NCBI RefSeq assembly: GCF_041435115.1
Contig: NZ_CP108046.1
Location: 8,866,001-8,930,000, forward strand
Direction of reading: 5' to 3'
Length of the DNA: 64,000 nucleotides
DNA from: Streptomyces sp. NBC_00289
GTDB lineage: Bacteria > Actinomycetota > Actinomycetes > Streptomycetales > Streptomycetaceae
Shown here one piece after another: positions 43,912 through 52,194 of the stretch (the stretch's first letter is position 1; each line of letters begins with the position of its first letter). The notes under the pieces are model-generated. The model was not told the DNA's origin. It searched no databases and worked only from the letters and a program-made list of their open reading frames with translations. The position numbers were made by a program, and so were the translations under genes.

Positions 43912-44271
43912 TCAGCTGCCGCCCGGTCCGCCGCTGCCGAACGAACCGCTGCTTCCCTCGTCCCAGCGGGGCCGGTCCTTGGACGTGCTGGTCCGGGACC
44001 CTGCGTTGCCGGGCAGCTGGTGCGGGGTCAGCCGTTCCTCGCTTCTGGGGACCTCGTCGGACTCCCGGTGTTCGCGGACCTCACGGACCGGGCCACTGTC
44101 CGGCAGCCGTGGCTGTTCATCCGGGCGTGGCGGGCGCGATTCGCGTCGCATCACGCGGACACCCAGCCAGAACGCGCCGATCAGCAGCGCCGCGATCACC
44201 ACGCCTACCACCACGATCGCGGCACCGCCGGCGCCCGTGCCCGCGGCCGTCTCCATCCATGCAGTAGTCAT
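43912..44271 (-). CDS. DUF6479-family small membrane protein
   Basis: A 119-residue protein with one membrane segment (AIVVVGVVIAALLIGAFWLG, about residues 16-35), a basic stop-transfer region (VRVMRRESRPPRPDEQPRLP) and an acidic, Ser/Gly-rich cytoplasmic tail. This is the layout of the actinobacterial DUF6479 family, of unknown role. It is divergent from the copper-binding protein gene. Confidence 0.82.
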   Translation of the reverse strand: MTTAWMETAAGTGAGGAAIVVVGVVIAALLIGAFWLGVRVMRRESRPPRPDEQPRLPDSGPVREVREHRESDEVPRSEERLTPHQLPGNAGSRTSTSKDRPRWDEGSSGSFGSGGPGGS

Positions 44272-44378
44272 GGCACGCGAGTACCCGTGACGACCGCCCT
44301 GAACCAGCCGGTCCGCCGCCGCCCGGAACCCTTGCGAACACCGGGTTTGGCGCCATCGGCACCGGCTACCCGGACGAC

Positions 44379-44753
44379 GTGACTTCGACGACATCCCAGC
44401 AGGAGCTGTTCCGGTTCCTGGAGGACCGCTTCGCTTGCGCACAGGCCTGCACCGAGTGCGCCAGGGCGTGCGCGCTGCGCGCCAGCCTCGTGGACCCGGA
44501 CGCGACCGAGCGACAGGAACTCGTACGACGCAAGGGCATCATGTGCGCGGAGGTGTGTGACGCGACCTGCCGTGTGCTGTCCGAGGAGAACCGTCAGGAC
44601 GAGGCCGGCATCCGCGTCCAGCTGGAGTGGTGCCGGACGGTGTGCCTGGAGTGCGCGCATGTCTTCGACGGGCAGGCGGGCGCCGAGCAGAGCGCGAAGG
44701 CGTGCCGGGAGTGCGCACAGGCCTGCTCGGACTTCATGGCCACACTCAGCTGA
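44379..44753 (+). CDS. Cysteine-rich four-helix-bundle copper-binding protein (DUF326/Csp type)
   Basis: A 124-residue helical protein with 13 cysteines arranged as CxxxC pairs facing the bundle core: FACAQACTECARACALR (about residues 18-34), IMCAEVCDATC (about 54-64), EWCRTVCLECAHV (about 84-96) and ACRECAQAC (about 109-117). Proteins of this kind (Csp family) store many Cu(I) ions in the cytosol; no signal peptide is present. GTG 44379 has no strong ribosome binding site. The stop codon is the first base triplet of an 8-copy heptamer repeat. Confidence 0.88.
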   Translation: MTSTTSQQELFRFLEDRFACAQACTECARACALRASLVDPDATERQELVRRKGIMCAEVCDATCRVLSEENRQDEAGIRVQLEWCRTVCLECAHVFDGQAGAEQSAKACRECAQACSDFMATLS

Positions 44754-44808
44754 GAGCTGAGAGCTGAGAGCTGAGAGCTGAGAGCTGAGAGCTGAGAGCT
44801 GAGAGCTG
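44751..44808 (+). repeat. Heptamer tandem repeat TGAGAGC x8
   Basis: Eight perfect copies of TGAGAGC (44751-44806) plus TG. The first TGA is the stop codon of the copper-binding protein gene. Since 7 is not a multiple of 3, each added or lost copy would not change that stop, but would change the spacing to the acyl-CoA dehydrogenase gene. A likely variable-number repeat. Confidence 0.95.
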
Positions 44809-44880
44809 CGGCTTCGGGCGGCGGGCGGCCGGACTTCGGGTGCTCCGGCGGCCGAAGGTGCTCCCGGCATTCCCAATTTC

Positions 44881-44894
44881 TGGAACACGTTCTA
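44881..44894. promoter_or_regulatory. KstR-like operator before the acyl-CoA dehydrogenase gene
   Basis: TGGAACACGTTCTA matches TnnAACnnGTTnnA, the published motif of the TetR-type steroid/lipid regulator KstR, at every fixed position. It lies 44 bases before the GTG at 44939, where a promoter is expected. Confidence 0.6.
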
Positions 44895-44938
44895 CGGTGT
44901 GCGCCGTCAGGACCGCCCTTGGGAAGCCTGGAGGCGCC

Positions 44939-46129
44939 GTGCACCTCGAATACACGCCCGAGCAGCTCGCGCTGCGCACCGAACTGCGCGCCTACTTCGC
45001 CGACCTGGTGCCCGACCACTCCTCCACCCGGTACTCGGCCCGGTACTCCGACCCCGCCGCCCAGAAACGCTTCTACCGCGACACCGTCCGCCGCCTCGGC
45101 AGGGACGGCTGGCTCGGCGTGGGCTGGCCCAAGGAGTACGGCGGGCGCGGACTGACGGCGATGGAGCAGTTCATCTTCTTCGACGAGGCCTCCCAGGCGG
45201 GCGTCCCGCTGCCGCTGATGGCGCTGAACACCGTCGGCCCGACGATCATGCAGTTCGGCACGGACGAGCAGAAGGCCTACTTCCTGCCGAAGGTCCTCTC
45301 CGGTGAGATCGACTTCGCCATCGGCTACAGCGAGCCCGAGGCCGGCACCGACCTGGCGGCTCTGAAGACCCGTGCGGTGCGCGACGGCGACGACTACGTC
45401 GTCAACGGCCAGAAGATCTGGACGACCAACGGCGACACCGCCGACTGGGTGTGGCTGGCCGTCCGCACCGACCCGGGCGCCCCGCCCCACAAGGGCATCA
45501 CCATGCTCCTGGTGCCGACCACCGACCCCGGCTACTCCTGCACCCTGATCAACACCCTCGCCTCGCACGACACCACGGCCAGCCACTACGAGAACGTCCG
45601 GGTCCCCGTCTCCCGCCGGGTCGGCGAGGAGAACCAGGGCTGGCGCCTGATCACCAACCAGCTCAACCACGAGCGGGTCACCCTCGCCGCGCACGGCACC
45701 ATGGCCATCCGCGCGCTGCACGACGTCCAGCGCTGGGCGACGGAGACGAAACTCGCCGACGGGCGCCGGGTCGTCGACCTGCCCTGGGTGCGCCGCCTGC
45801 TCGCCCGCACCCACACCAGGCTCGACGCGCTGAAACTCCTCAACTGGCAGATGGTGACCGCCGTCCAGGACGGCACGCTCACCCCGCAGGACGCCTCCGC
45901 GGTCAAGGTGTACGGCTCGGAGGCCCGCCGGGACGCCTACGCGTGGCTCATGGAGGTCGTCGGGGCGGCCGGCGCCCTCAAGGAGGGCTCGGCGGGCGCG
46001 GTGCTGCACGGCGAACTGGAACGCGGCTACCGCTCCGCGGTGATCTTCACCTTCGGCGGCGGCAACAACGAGATCCAGCGGGAGATCATCTCGTGGATCG
46101 GGCTGGGGATGCCCCGGGTACGGCGTTAG
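44939..46129 (+). CDS. Acyl-CoA dehydrogenase
   Basis: A 396-residue FAD-dependent acyl-CoA dehydrogenase. Typical blocks are GWPKEYGGRGLTAMEQFIFF (about residues 62-81), the flavin/substrate region IGYSEPEAGTDLAALKTRAV (about 122-141), KIWTTNGDTADW and FGGGNNEIQREIISWIGLGM near the C-terminus. The last block is the class form without the usual catalytic glutamate of straight-chain enzymes, more like steroid or bile-acid-side-chain homologues. GGAGGCGCC precedes the GTG. It is ten bases before the oxygenase gene. Confidence 0.93.
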   Translation: MHLEYTPEQLALRTELRAYFADLVPDHSSTRYSARYSDPAAQKRFYRDTVRRLGRDGWLGVGWPKEYGGRGLTAMEQFIFFDEASQAGVPLPLMALNTVGPTIMQFGTDEQKAYFLPKVLSGEIDFAIGYSEPEAGTDLAALKTRAVRDGDDYVVNGQKIWTTNGDTADWVWLAVRTDPGAPPHKGITMLLVPTTDPGYSCTLINTLASHDTTASHYENVRVPVSRRVGEENQGWRLITNQLNHERVTLAAHGTMAIRALHDVQRWATETKLADGRRVVDLPWVRRLLARTHTRLDALKLLNWQMVTAVQDGTLTPQDASAVKVYGSEARRDAYAWLMEVVGAAGALKEGSAGAVLHGELERGYRSAVIFTFGGGNNEIQREIISWIGLGMPRVRR

Positions 46130-46132
46130 CCT
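46127..46132 (+). promoter_or_regulatory. Candidate -10 box for the MpaB-type oxygenase gene
   Basis: TAGCCT lies six bases before the ATG at 46139 and overlaps the acyl-CoA dehydrogenase stop (TAG 46127-46129). With no ribosome binding site present, a leaderless transcript is possible. The -35 element is unclear. Confidence 0.35.
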
Positions 46133-46138
46133 GCCCGC

Positions 46139-46999
46139 ATGACGGCCTCCATCCCGGCGGGCGACCCGGGGCTCTTCGGACCGCGCTCGGTGACCTGGCA
46201 GATGCACGGCGACCCGATGATGTGGGTGGCCGGCGTCCGCGCCCTGTACCTCCAGGCTCTGCACCCACGAGCCGTGCGCGGGGTGATGCAGAACTCCGAT
46301 CTCCGGCGCGACGCCTGGGGCCGGCTGAGGAGCATCGCCCACTTCGTCGGCACCACCACCTACGGCACCTGTGAGGCCGCCGAGAAGGCGGGCGCCCGGG
46401 TGCGGACGATCCACCGTCGGCTCCAGGCCACCGACCCGGACACCGGGGAGCGCTACGACGTGGACGAACCCGGGCTGCTGCTCTGGGTGCACTGCGCCGA
46501 GATCGACTCCTACCTGCACGTCCTGCGCCGTTCCGGCTTCCGGCTCACCGACGCGCAGGCCGACCGTTACGTCGCCGAACACCGCGTCAGCGCCCGCCTG
46601 GTGGGTCTCGACCCGGACGCGGTGCCGGCCGACCGGGCGGAGCTGGCCGCCTACTTCGAGAAGGTGCGGCCCGAGCTGGCCGCCGGAGCGGACGCACGCG
46701 CGGTGGACGACCTCCTGCTCCGCCCGCCGACGCATCCTCTGCTGATCCCGGCGCGCGAGGTGCTGTGGCGGCACGTGGCGCAGCTGGCGTACGCCGCCCT
46801 GCCGCCGTACGCCCACGAGCTCTACGGGCGACCCGCCCCCGAACCCGCCGCCGTCACCCGCCGGTTGCGCACCACGGGCACCCTGCTGCGCCGCGTTCCC
46901 GCACGTCTGCGGTGGCAGCTCCCGCCCAAGCACATCCTCCGGGCCATGGCCCGCCTCGGACCCGGCTCCCGCCCGGCGCCGTACAAAGTCGGACGATAG
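46139..46999 (+). CDS. MpaB-type oxygenase (DUF2236, latex-clearing-protein family)
   Basis: A 286-residue protein of the MpaB/Lcp family, haem enzymes that cleave long hydrocarbon chains with oxygen. RSVTWQMHGDPMMWVAGVRA, then LYLQALHPRAVRGVMQNSD (the histidine probable haem ligand, about residue 42), and the TTYGTCEAAEK block are characteristic. It lacks a Tat signal and so is intracellular. It follows an acyl-CoA dehydrogenase by ten bases, with which it probably forms a lipid-catabolic pair. Confidence 0.88.
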   Translation: MTASIPAGDPGLFGPRSVTWQMHGDPMMWVAGVRALYLQALHPRAVRGVMQNSDLRRDAWGRLRSIAHFVGTTTYGTCEAAEKAGARVRTIHRRLQATDPDTGERYDVDEPGLLLWVHCAEIDSYLHVLRRSGFRLTDAQADRYVAEHRVSARLVGLDPDAVPADRAELAAYFEKVRPELAAGADARAVDDLLLRPPTHPLLIPAREVLWRHVAQLAYAALPPYAHELYGRPAPEPAAVTRRLRTTGTLLRRVPARLRWQLPPKHILRAMARLGPGSRPAPYKVGR

Positions 47000-47062
47000 C
47001 TCGCCATACTGGACGAGCCAGGGGAGGGCGGGGCGAGTTTTCGACGGGGGCGATCGCGGCAG

Positions 47063-49339
47063 ATGGGGGACAGCAGGCTGATCCAGGGCCGGTACCGGCT
47101 GCTCGACCTGATCGGGCGTGGCGGCATGGGCGAGGTGTGGCGTGCGCGTGACGAGTCGCTGGGCCGGCATGTCGCCGTGAAGTGCCTCAAGCCGCTCGGG
47201 CCGCACCACGACCCGTCCTTCACCCGTGTGCTGCGGGAGCGGTTCCGGCGCGAGGGCCGGGTGGCCGCCGCGCTCCAGCACCGCGGGGTGACCGTCGTGC
47301 ACGACTTCGGTGAGTCCGACGGCGTCCTGTACCTGGTGATGGAGCTGCTGGAGGGCCGTAACCTCAGCCAGCTCCTGGACGACAACGAGCACCGTCCGCT
47401 GCCGGTCTCCGACGTCGTGGACATCGCCGACCAGGTGGCCGCGGCGCTCGCCTACACCCACCGGCAGGGCATCGTGCACCGCGACCTGAAGCCCGCGAAC
47501 ATCGTGCGGCTGACCGACGGCACCGTGAAGATCTGCGACTTCGGCATCGCCCGGCTCGGCCACGACATCGGCTTCACCTCACGGCTGACCGGCACCGGCA
47601 TCGCCATGGGCACCCCGCACTACATGTCGCCGGAGCAGATCGGCGGAGTCGAGGTGGACCAGCGCAGCGACCTGTACTCGCTGGGCTGCGTCCTGTACGA
47701 AATCGCCACCGGGGCGCCGCCGTTCGATCTCGACGACGCCTGGGGGGTCCTCGTCGGCCACCGCGACACGCCTCCCGAACCACCGCGCAGTCACCGCGCC
47801 GAACTGCCCGCCTACCTCGAGCGGATCATCCTGGACCTGTTGGCCAAACTTCCCGAAGAACGGCCTTCCGACGCCGGCGAGGTGAGCCGGCGGATCGACA
47901 CGGGCCGCACCACGCCGATGTACGTGCCGACCGTCGTGACCCCGCAGCCGGTGCTCCGGGCCTCGGGACCCGCGGGCTCCGGCGAGGCGCTCCGGGTGCC
48001 CGGCCCGGCGTCACCCGAGGGCCGTCTGCCGTCCTGGACCCGCGGTATGACCACCGGTCACAAGGCCACCGGGGCCGGTCTGCGGACCACGCCCCCGGAC
48101 GCCGGAGCCGGCCTCACCGGTGAGTGGATCCCGCGGCCCCCGGCAGGCCGGTCCGAGCCGCCGCCGGTACCGGCCGGCCCGTCCGACCCCTCCCCGCAGG
48201 CGGTGAGCGCGCTCGCCGGACGGCACGACGAGGCACTCGGCCTCGGTCGGCTGGGCCGCTGGACGGAGGCCGGCGAGGTGCACCGCGCGGTCGCCTCCGA
48301 GCGCGAGCGCCTGCTCGGCCCGGACCACCCCGACACCCTCTCCAGCCGCTACGAGCTCGCCTTCACCCTCAGTCGCACCGGCCGCGCCGCCGACGCCCTG
48401 CGCGAGTACACCCACGTCGCCCGGGCAAGGGAGCGCCTGCTCGGTGCCGAGCACCCCGACACGCTCGCCGCCCGCCAGGAAGTGGCCTATGTGCTGGGCC
48501 AGTCGGGCCGCCACTTCGACGCCCACCAGACGTACACGTCGGTGCTCGCCGCCCGGGAGCGCGCCATGGGCCCCGACCATCCGGACACCCTCCGCTGCCG
48601 CCACAACCTCGCCTTCAACCTCAGCAGACTCGGCCGCCCGGAGGACTCGTACCGGATGGCGTGCGAGGTCGCGGCGGCCCGCGTCCGGGTGCTCGGCCCC
48701 GACCACCCCGACACGCTGGTCACCCGGTACGAGGTCGCCTACGCGCTGGGACAGCTGGGCCGCTGGCCGGAGGCCCTGCAGACCTACCGGGAGGTCGCCG
48801 CGGCCCGCGCCCAGGCCCTCGGCCCCGACCACCCCGACACCCTCGCCGCCCGCTACGAGGTGGGCATCAGCCTCGGCCGCCTCGGCCGCAGCGCGCAGGC
48901 GCTGACGCTCTACCGCGAGCTGATCGACGACCGCACCCGCGTCCACGGCCCCGCCCATCCCGAGACGCTCCGCGCCCGCCACGGCCTCGGCGTCAACCTC
49001 GGCCGTCTCGGCCGTTGGGAGGAGGCTCTCGCGGAGTCACGCGACGTCTGCGCGATCCGCGAGCGTGTCCTCGGACCGGACCACCCAGACACCCTGATCA
49101 GCCGCCGCGAGGTGGCCGTCGGCCTGGGCTGGCTGAGCCGCTGGGCGGACGCGCTGGCCGAGTACCGGCGTGTGGCCGCCGCCCGCGAGCGCGTCCTCGG
49201 CCCCGGTCACCCCGACACCCTCGCGAGCCGCAGCGACGAGGCCCACTGCCTGGAGCAGGTCGGACGCGGTGCGGAGGCGGTGGAGCTGTACCGGAGGGTC
49301 GCGGTACTGCGCCGGCAGCAGGCGTCGGGCGGCACCTGA
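47063..49339 (+). CDS. Serine/threonine protein kinase with C-terminal TPR-like repeats
   Basis: A 758-residue protein. The kinase domain is complete: glycine loop GRGGMGEVWRARD (18-30), Lys40 in VAVK, HRDLKPANI (Asp141), DFG (159-161) and MSPEQ. A Pro-rich linker of about 110 residues follows. Then come eight repeats of about 42 residues marked by [VAL]LGPDHPDTL (from about 410 to 740), kinesin-light-chain/TPR_10-like. No membrane segment is visible, unlike PASTA-type PknB. The repeats probably bind a substrate or partner. The reading frame is uninterrupted and codon use is normal. Confidence 0.93.
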   Translation: MGDSRLIQGRYRLLDLIGRGGMGEVWRARDESLGRHVAVKCLKPLGPHHDPSFTRVLRERFRREGRVAAALQHRGVTVVHDFGESDGVLYLVMELLEGRNLSQLLDDNEHRPLPVSDVVDIADQVAAALAYTHRQGIVHRDLKPANIVRLTDGTVKICDFGIARLGHDIGFTSRLTGTGIAMGTPHYMSPEQIGGVEVDQRSDLYSLGCVLYEIATGAPPFDLDDAWGVLVGHRDTPPEPPRSHRAELPAYLERIILDLLAKLPEERPSDAGEVSRRIDTGRTTPMYVPTVVTPQPVLRASGPAGSGEALRVPGPASPEGRLPSWTRGMTTGHKATGAGLRTTPPDAGAGLTGEWIPRPPAGRSEPPPVPAGPSDPSPQAVSALAGRHDEALGLGRLGRWTEAGEVHRAVASERERLLGPDHPDTLSSRYELAFTLSRTGRAADALREYTHVARARERLLGAEHPDTLAARQEVAYVLGQSGRHFDAHQTYTSVLAARERAMGPDHPDTLRCRHNLAFNLSRLGRPEDSYRMACEVAAARVRVLGPDHPDTLVTRYEVAYALGQLGRWPEALQTYREVAAARAQALGPDHPDTLAARYEVGISLGRLGRSAQALTLYRELIDDRTRVHGPAHPETLRARHGLGVNLGRLGRWEEALAESRDVCAIRERVLGPDHPDTLISRREVAVGLGWLSRWADALAEYRRVAAARERVLGPGHPDTLASRSDEAHCLEQVGRGAEAVELYRRVAVLRRQQASGGT

Positions 49340-49458
49340 CCCCCGGCCCGGACTCCCTCCTGGCGCCGGCCGGTGCGTCGGCCACCGGGTCGGTAGGCGT
49401 GCGGGCCGTGTGCCGCTCACCTCTGGCCGACCTAGATCACCCCGTGTTACCAAGAGGG

Positions 49459-51027
49459 ATGCCTGCACTCGAGGGATCCCGGACGTACGACGTCGTCATC
49501 GTCGGCGGAGGCCACAACGGCCTGGTCGCCGCCGCCTACCTGGCCCGGGCCGGCCGGTCGGTGCTGGTTCTGGAGCGGCTGGACCACACCGGGGGCGCCG
49601 CCGTCTCCACCCGCCCGTTCGCCGGGGTCGACGCACGGCTGTCACGCTACTCGTACCTGGTCAGCCTGTTGCCGAAGAAGATCGTGCGGGACCTGGGGCT
49701 GGACTTCCGCGTCCGCACCCGGACCGTCTCGTCGTACACCCCCGTGGAGCGGGCCGGCCGGCCCACCGGCCTGCTGGTCGGCGGCGGCGAACGCCGGACC
49801 CGGGAGGCCTTCGCGCGACTGACGGGCGGCGAGCGGGAGTACGAGGCGTGGCAGCGCTTCTACGACATGACCGGCCACGTCGCCCGGCAGGTCTTCCCGA
49901 CCCTCACCGAACCGCTGCCCACCCGTGAGGAGCTGCGCCGTCGCGTCGACGACGAAGAGGCCTGGCAGACGCTGTTCGAGGAACCCATCGGCGTCGCCAT
50001 CGAGAACCGCTTCGACGACGACCTGGTCCGGGGTGTCGTCCTCACCGACGCCCTCATCGGCACCTTCGCCGACGCCCATGACCCGGCGCTGCCGCAGAAC
50101 CGCTGCTTCCTCTACCACGTGATCGGCGGCGGCACAGGCGACTGGAACGTACCCGTCGGCGGCATGGGCGCCCTGACCGGAACGCTGGCCGGGGCCGCGC
50201 GGGCGGCGGGTGCCGTCCTCGCCACCGGGCACGAGGTGGTGCGGATCGACACGGACGGACGCACCGCCGAGGTTGTCCACCGCACCGCGGACGGCGAGAG
50301 TGTGGTCGCCGCCCGGCACGTCCTCGTCAACGCCTCACCGCAGGAGCTGGCCGCGCTGACCGGCGACACGGCCTCCGAGCCCGCGGAAGGCGCCCAGCTC
50401 AAGGTGAACATGCTGCTGAAGCGGCTGCCGAGGCTGCGGGACAGCTCCGTCGACCCGCGCGAGGCGTTCGCCGGCACCTTCCACATCGCCGAGGGCTACC
50501 AGCAGCTGGCCGTCGCCCACAGCCAGGCCGCGGCCGGCGAACTGCCCACCGCCCCGCCCTCGGAGATCTACTGCCACTCGCTCACCGATCCGACGATCCT
50601 CGGCCCGGACCTCGTCGAACAGGGCTACCAGACGCTCACCCTCTTCGGCCTGCACACGCCCGCGCGGCTCTTCGACCGGGACAACGACGCCGTACGCGAC
50701 GAACTGGTGAAGTCCACGCTGGCGCAGTTGGACGCGCACCTCGCCGAACCGCTCGCCGACTGCCTGGCCACCGACGCGGAGGGCCGCCCGTGCATCGAGG
50801 CCAAGACGCCGCTGGACCTGGAGCGTGACCTGCGGTTGCCCGGCGGCAACATCTTCCACCGCGAACTCTCCTGGCCCTACGCCCAGCAGGACACCGGCCG
50901 CTGGGGCGTGGAGACCCGGCACGCCAACGTGCTGCTGTGCGGCGCGGGCGCGGTGCGTGGCGGCGGGGTGAGCGGGGTGCCGGGGCACAACGCGGCGATG
51001 GCGGTGCTGGAGCGGCCAGAAATCTGA
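49459..51027 (+). CDS. FAD-dependent oxidoreductase (phytoene desaturase-like)
   Basis: A 522-residue flavoprotein. FAD dinucleotide-binding motif VIVGGGHNGLVAAAYLARAG (about residues 14-33) and VLVLERLDHTGGAAVSTRP, with a C-terminal FAD-binding region NVLLCGAGAVRGGGVSGVPG (about 492-511). It belongs to the CrtI/NAD(P)-binding amine oxidase-like superfamily; its substrate is unknown. ATG 49459 follows AGAGGG. It begins an operon with a nitronate monooxygenase-type gene 54 bases downstream and a CoA ligase. Confidence 0.88.
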   Translation: MPALEGSRTYDVVIVGGGHNGLVAAAYLARAGRSVLVLERLDHTGGAAVSTRPFAGVDARLSRYSYLVSLLPKKIVRDLGLDFRVRTRTVSSYTPVERAGRPTGLLVGGGERRTREAFARLTGGEREYEAWQRFYDMTGHVARQVFPTLTEPLPTREELRRRVDDEEAWQTLFEEPIGVAIENRFDDDLVRGVVLTDALIGTFADAHDPALPQNRCFLYHVIGGGTGDWNVPVGGMGALTGTLAGAARAAGAVLATGHEVVRIDTDGRTAEVVHRTADGESVVAARHVLVNASPQELAALTGDTASEPAEGAQLKVNMLLKRLPRLRDSSVDPREAFAGTFHIAEGYQQLAVAHSQAAAGELPTAPPSEIYCHSLTDPTILGPDLVEQGYQTLTLFGLHTPARLFDRDNDAVRDELVKSTLAQLDAHLAEPLADCLATDAEGRPCIEAKTPLDLERDLRLPGGNIFHRELSWPYAQQDTGRWGVETRHANVLLCGAGAVRGGGVSGVPGHNAAMAVLERPEI

Positions 51028-51039
51028 CGGAGCATCAGA
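51023..51039. promoter_or_regulatory. TetR-type palindrome before the nitronate monooxygenase gene
   Basis: T CTGACG GAG CATCAG A is a near-perfect palindrome (one mismatch) that includes the stop codon of the FAD enzyme (TGA 51025-51027). It is a plausible operator for a TetR protein, giving the following two genes their own control. Confidence 0.5.
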
Positions 51040-51081
51040 AAAAGGCTTCCGTCGTCCGGAGGACTGCGGCATTCTGCGCCC

Positions 51082-52194
51082 ATGCAGACGGAGTTGAGCA
51101 AGCGACTCGGAATCGAGCACGCCATATTCGGCTTCACGCCGTTCCCCGCCGTAGCCGCGGCCGTCAGCCGGGCCGGCGGCTTCGGAGTGCTCGGCGCGGT
51201 CCGCTACACCGCCCCCGACGACCTCAAGCGCGACCTCGACTGGCTCGAGGCGCACGTCGACGGCCGGCCTTACGGCCTCGACGTCGTGATGCCCGCGAAG
51301 AAGGTCGAAGGCGTCAGCGAGGCCGACGTCGAGGCGATGATCCCCGAGGGACACCGGCAGTTCGTCACGGACACCCTCGCCAAGTACGGCGTGCCCGGCC
51401 TCGACGAGGGGGAGGTGTCCGGCTGGCGCATTACCGGATGGATGGAGCAGGTCGCCCGCACCCAGCTCGACGTCGCCTTCGACTACCCGATCCGGCTGCT
51501 CGCCAACGCCCTCGGCTCGCCGCCCGCCGACGTCGTCGCCCGGGCCCACGACCAGAACGTGCTGGTCGCCGCGCTCGCCGGAAGTGCGCGGCACGCCCGC
51601 AAACACGCGGAGGCGGGCATCGACATCGTCGTCGCCCAGGGCTACGAGGCGGGTGGCCACACCGGGGAGATCGCGTCCATGGTGCTGACCCCGGAGGTCG
51701 TCGACGCCGTCGACCCGCTGCCCGTACTGGCCGCAGGCGGCATCGGCAGCGGGCAACAGGTGGCCGCCGCGCTCAGCCTCGGCGCCCAGGGCGTGTGGCT
51801 GGGCTCCATGTGGCTGACCACCACGGAGGCCGACCTGCACTCGGCCGCCCTCACCCGCAAACTCCTGGCCGCCGGCTCCGGCGACACCGTCCGGTCCCGC
51901 GCCCTGACCGGAAAGCCCGCGCGTCAGCTGCGCACCGAGTGGACCGACGCCTGGGACGACCCGGACGGGCCGGGCACCCTCCCCATGCCCCTGCAGGGGC
52001 TGCTCGTCGCCGAAGCCGTCTCACGCATCCAGAAGCACGAGGTCGAGCCCCTGCTCGGCACGCCGGTCGGGCAGATCGTCGGCCGGATGACCGGCGAACG
52101 CAGTGTCCAGGCGGTCTTCGACGACCTCACGACCGGATTCGAGCGGGCCGTCGACCGCATCAACCGCATCGCCGGAAGGAGCGGCCAGTCGTGA
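51082..52194 (+). CDS. NAD(P)H-dependent flavin oxidoreductase/nitronate monooxygenase
   Basis: A 370-residue FMN-binding TIM-barrel enzyme of the nitronate monooxygenase family (2-nitropropane dioxygenase-like). FTPFPAVAAAVSRAGGFGVL (about residues 15-34), GIDIVVAQGYEAGGHTGEIA (about 178-197), LAAGGIGSGQQVAAALSLGA (about 214-233), WLGSMWL are conserved. It overlaps the CoA ligase by GTGA. Homologues in actinobacteria often sit in CoA-linked catabolic gene groups, where the true substrate is unknown. Confidence 0.92.
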   Translation: MQTELSKRLGIEHAIFGFTPFPAVAAAVSRAGGFGVLGAVRYTAPDDLKRDLDWLEAHVDGRPYGLDVVMPAKKVEGVSEADVEAMIPEGHRQFVTDTLAKYGVPGLDEGEVSGWRITGWMEQVARTQLDVAFDYPIRLLANALGSPPADVVARAHDQNVLVAALAGSARHARKHAEAGIDIVVAQGYEAGGHTGEIASMVLTPEVVDAVDPLPVLAAGGIGSGQQVAAALSLGAQGVWLGSMWLTTTEADLHSAALTRKLLAAGSGDTVRSRALTGKPARQLRTEWTDAWDDPDGPGTLPMPLQGLLVAEAVSRIQKHEVEPLLGTPVGQIVGRMTGERSVQAVFDDLTTGFERAVDRINRIAGRSGQS

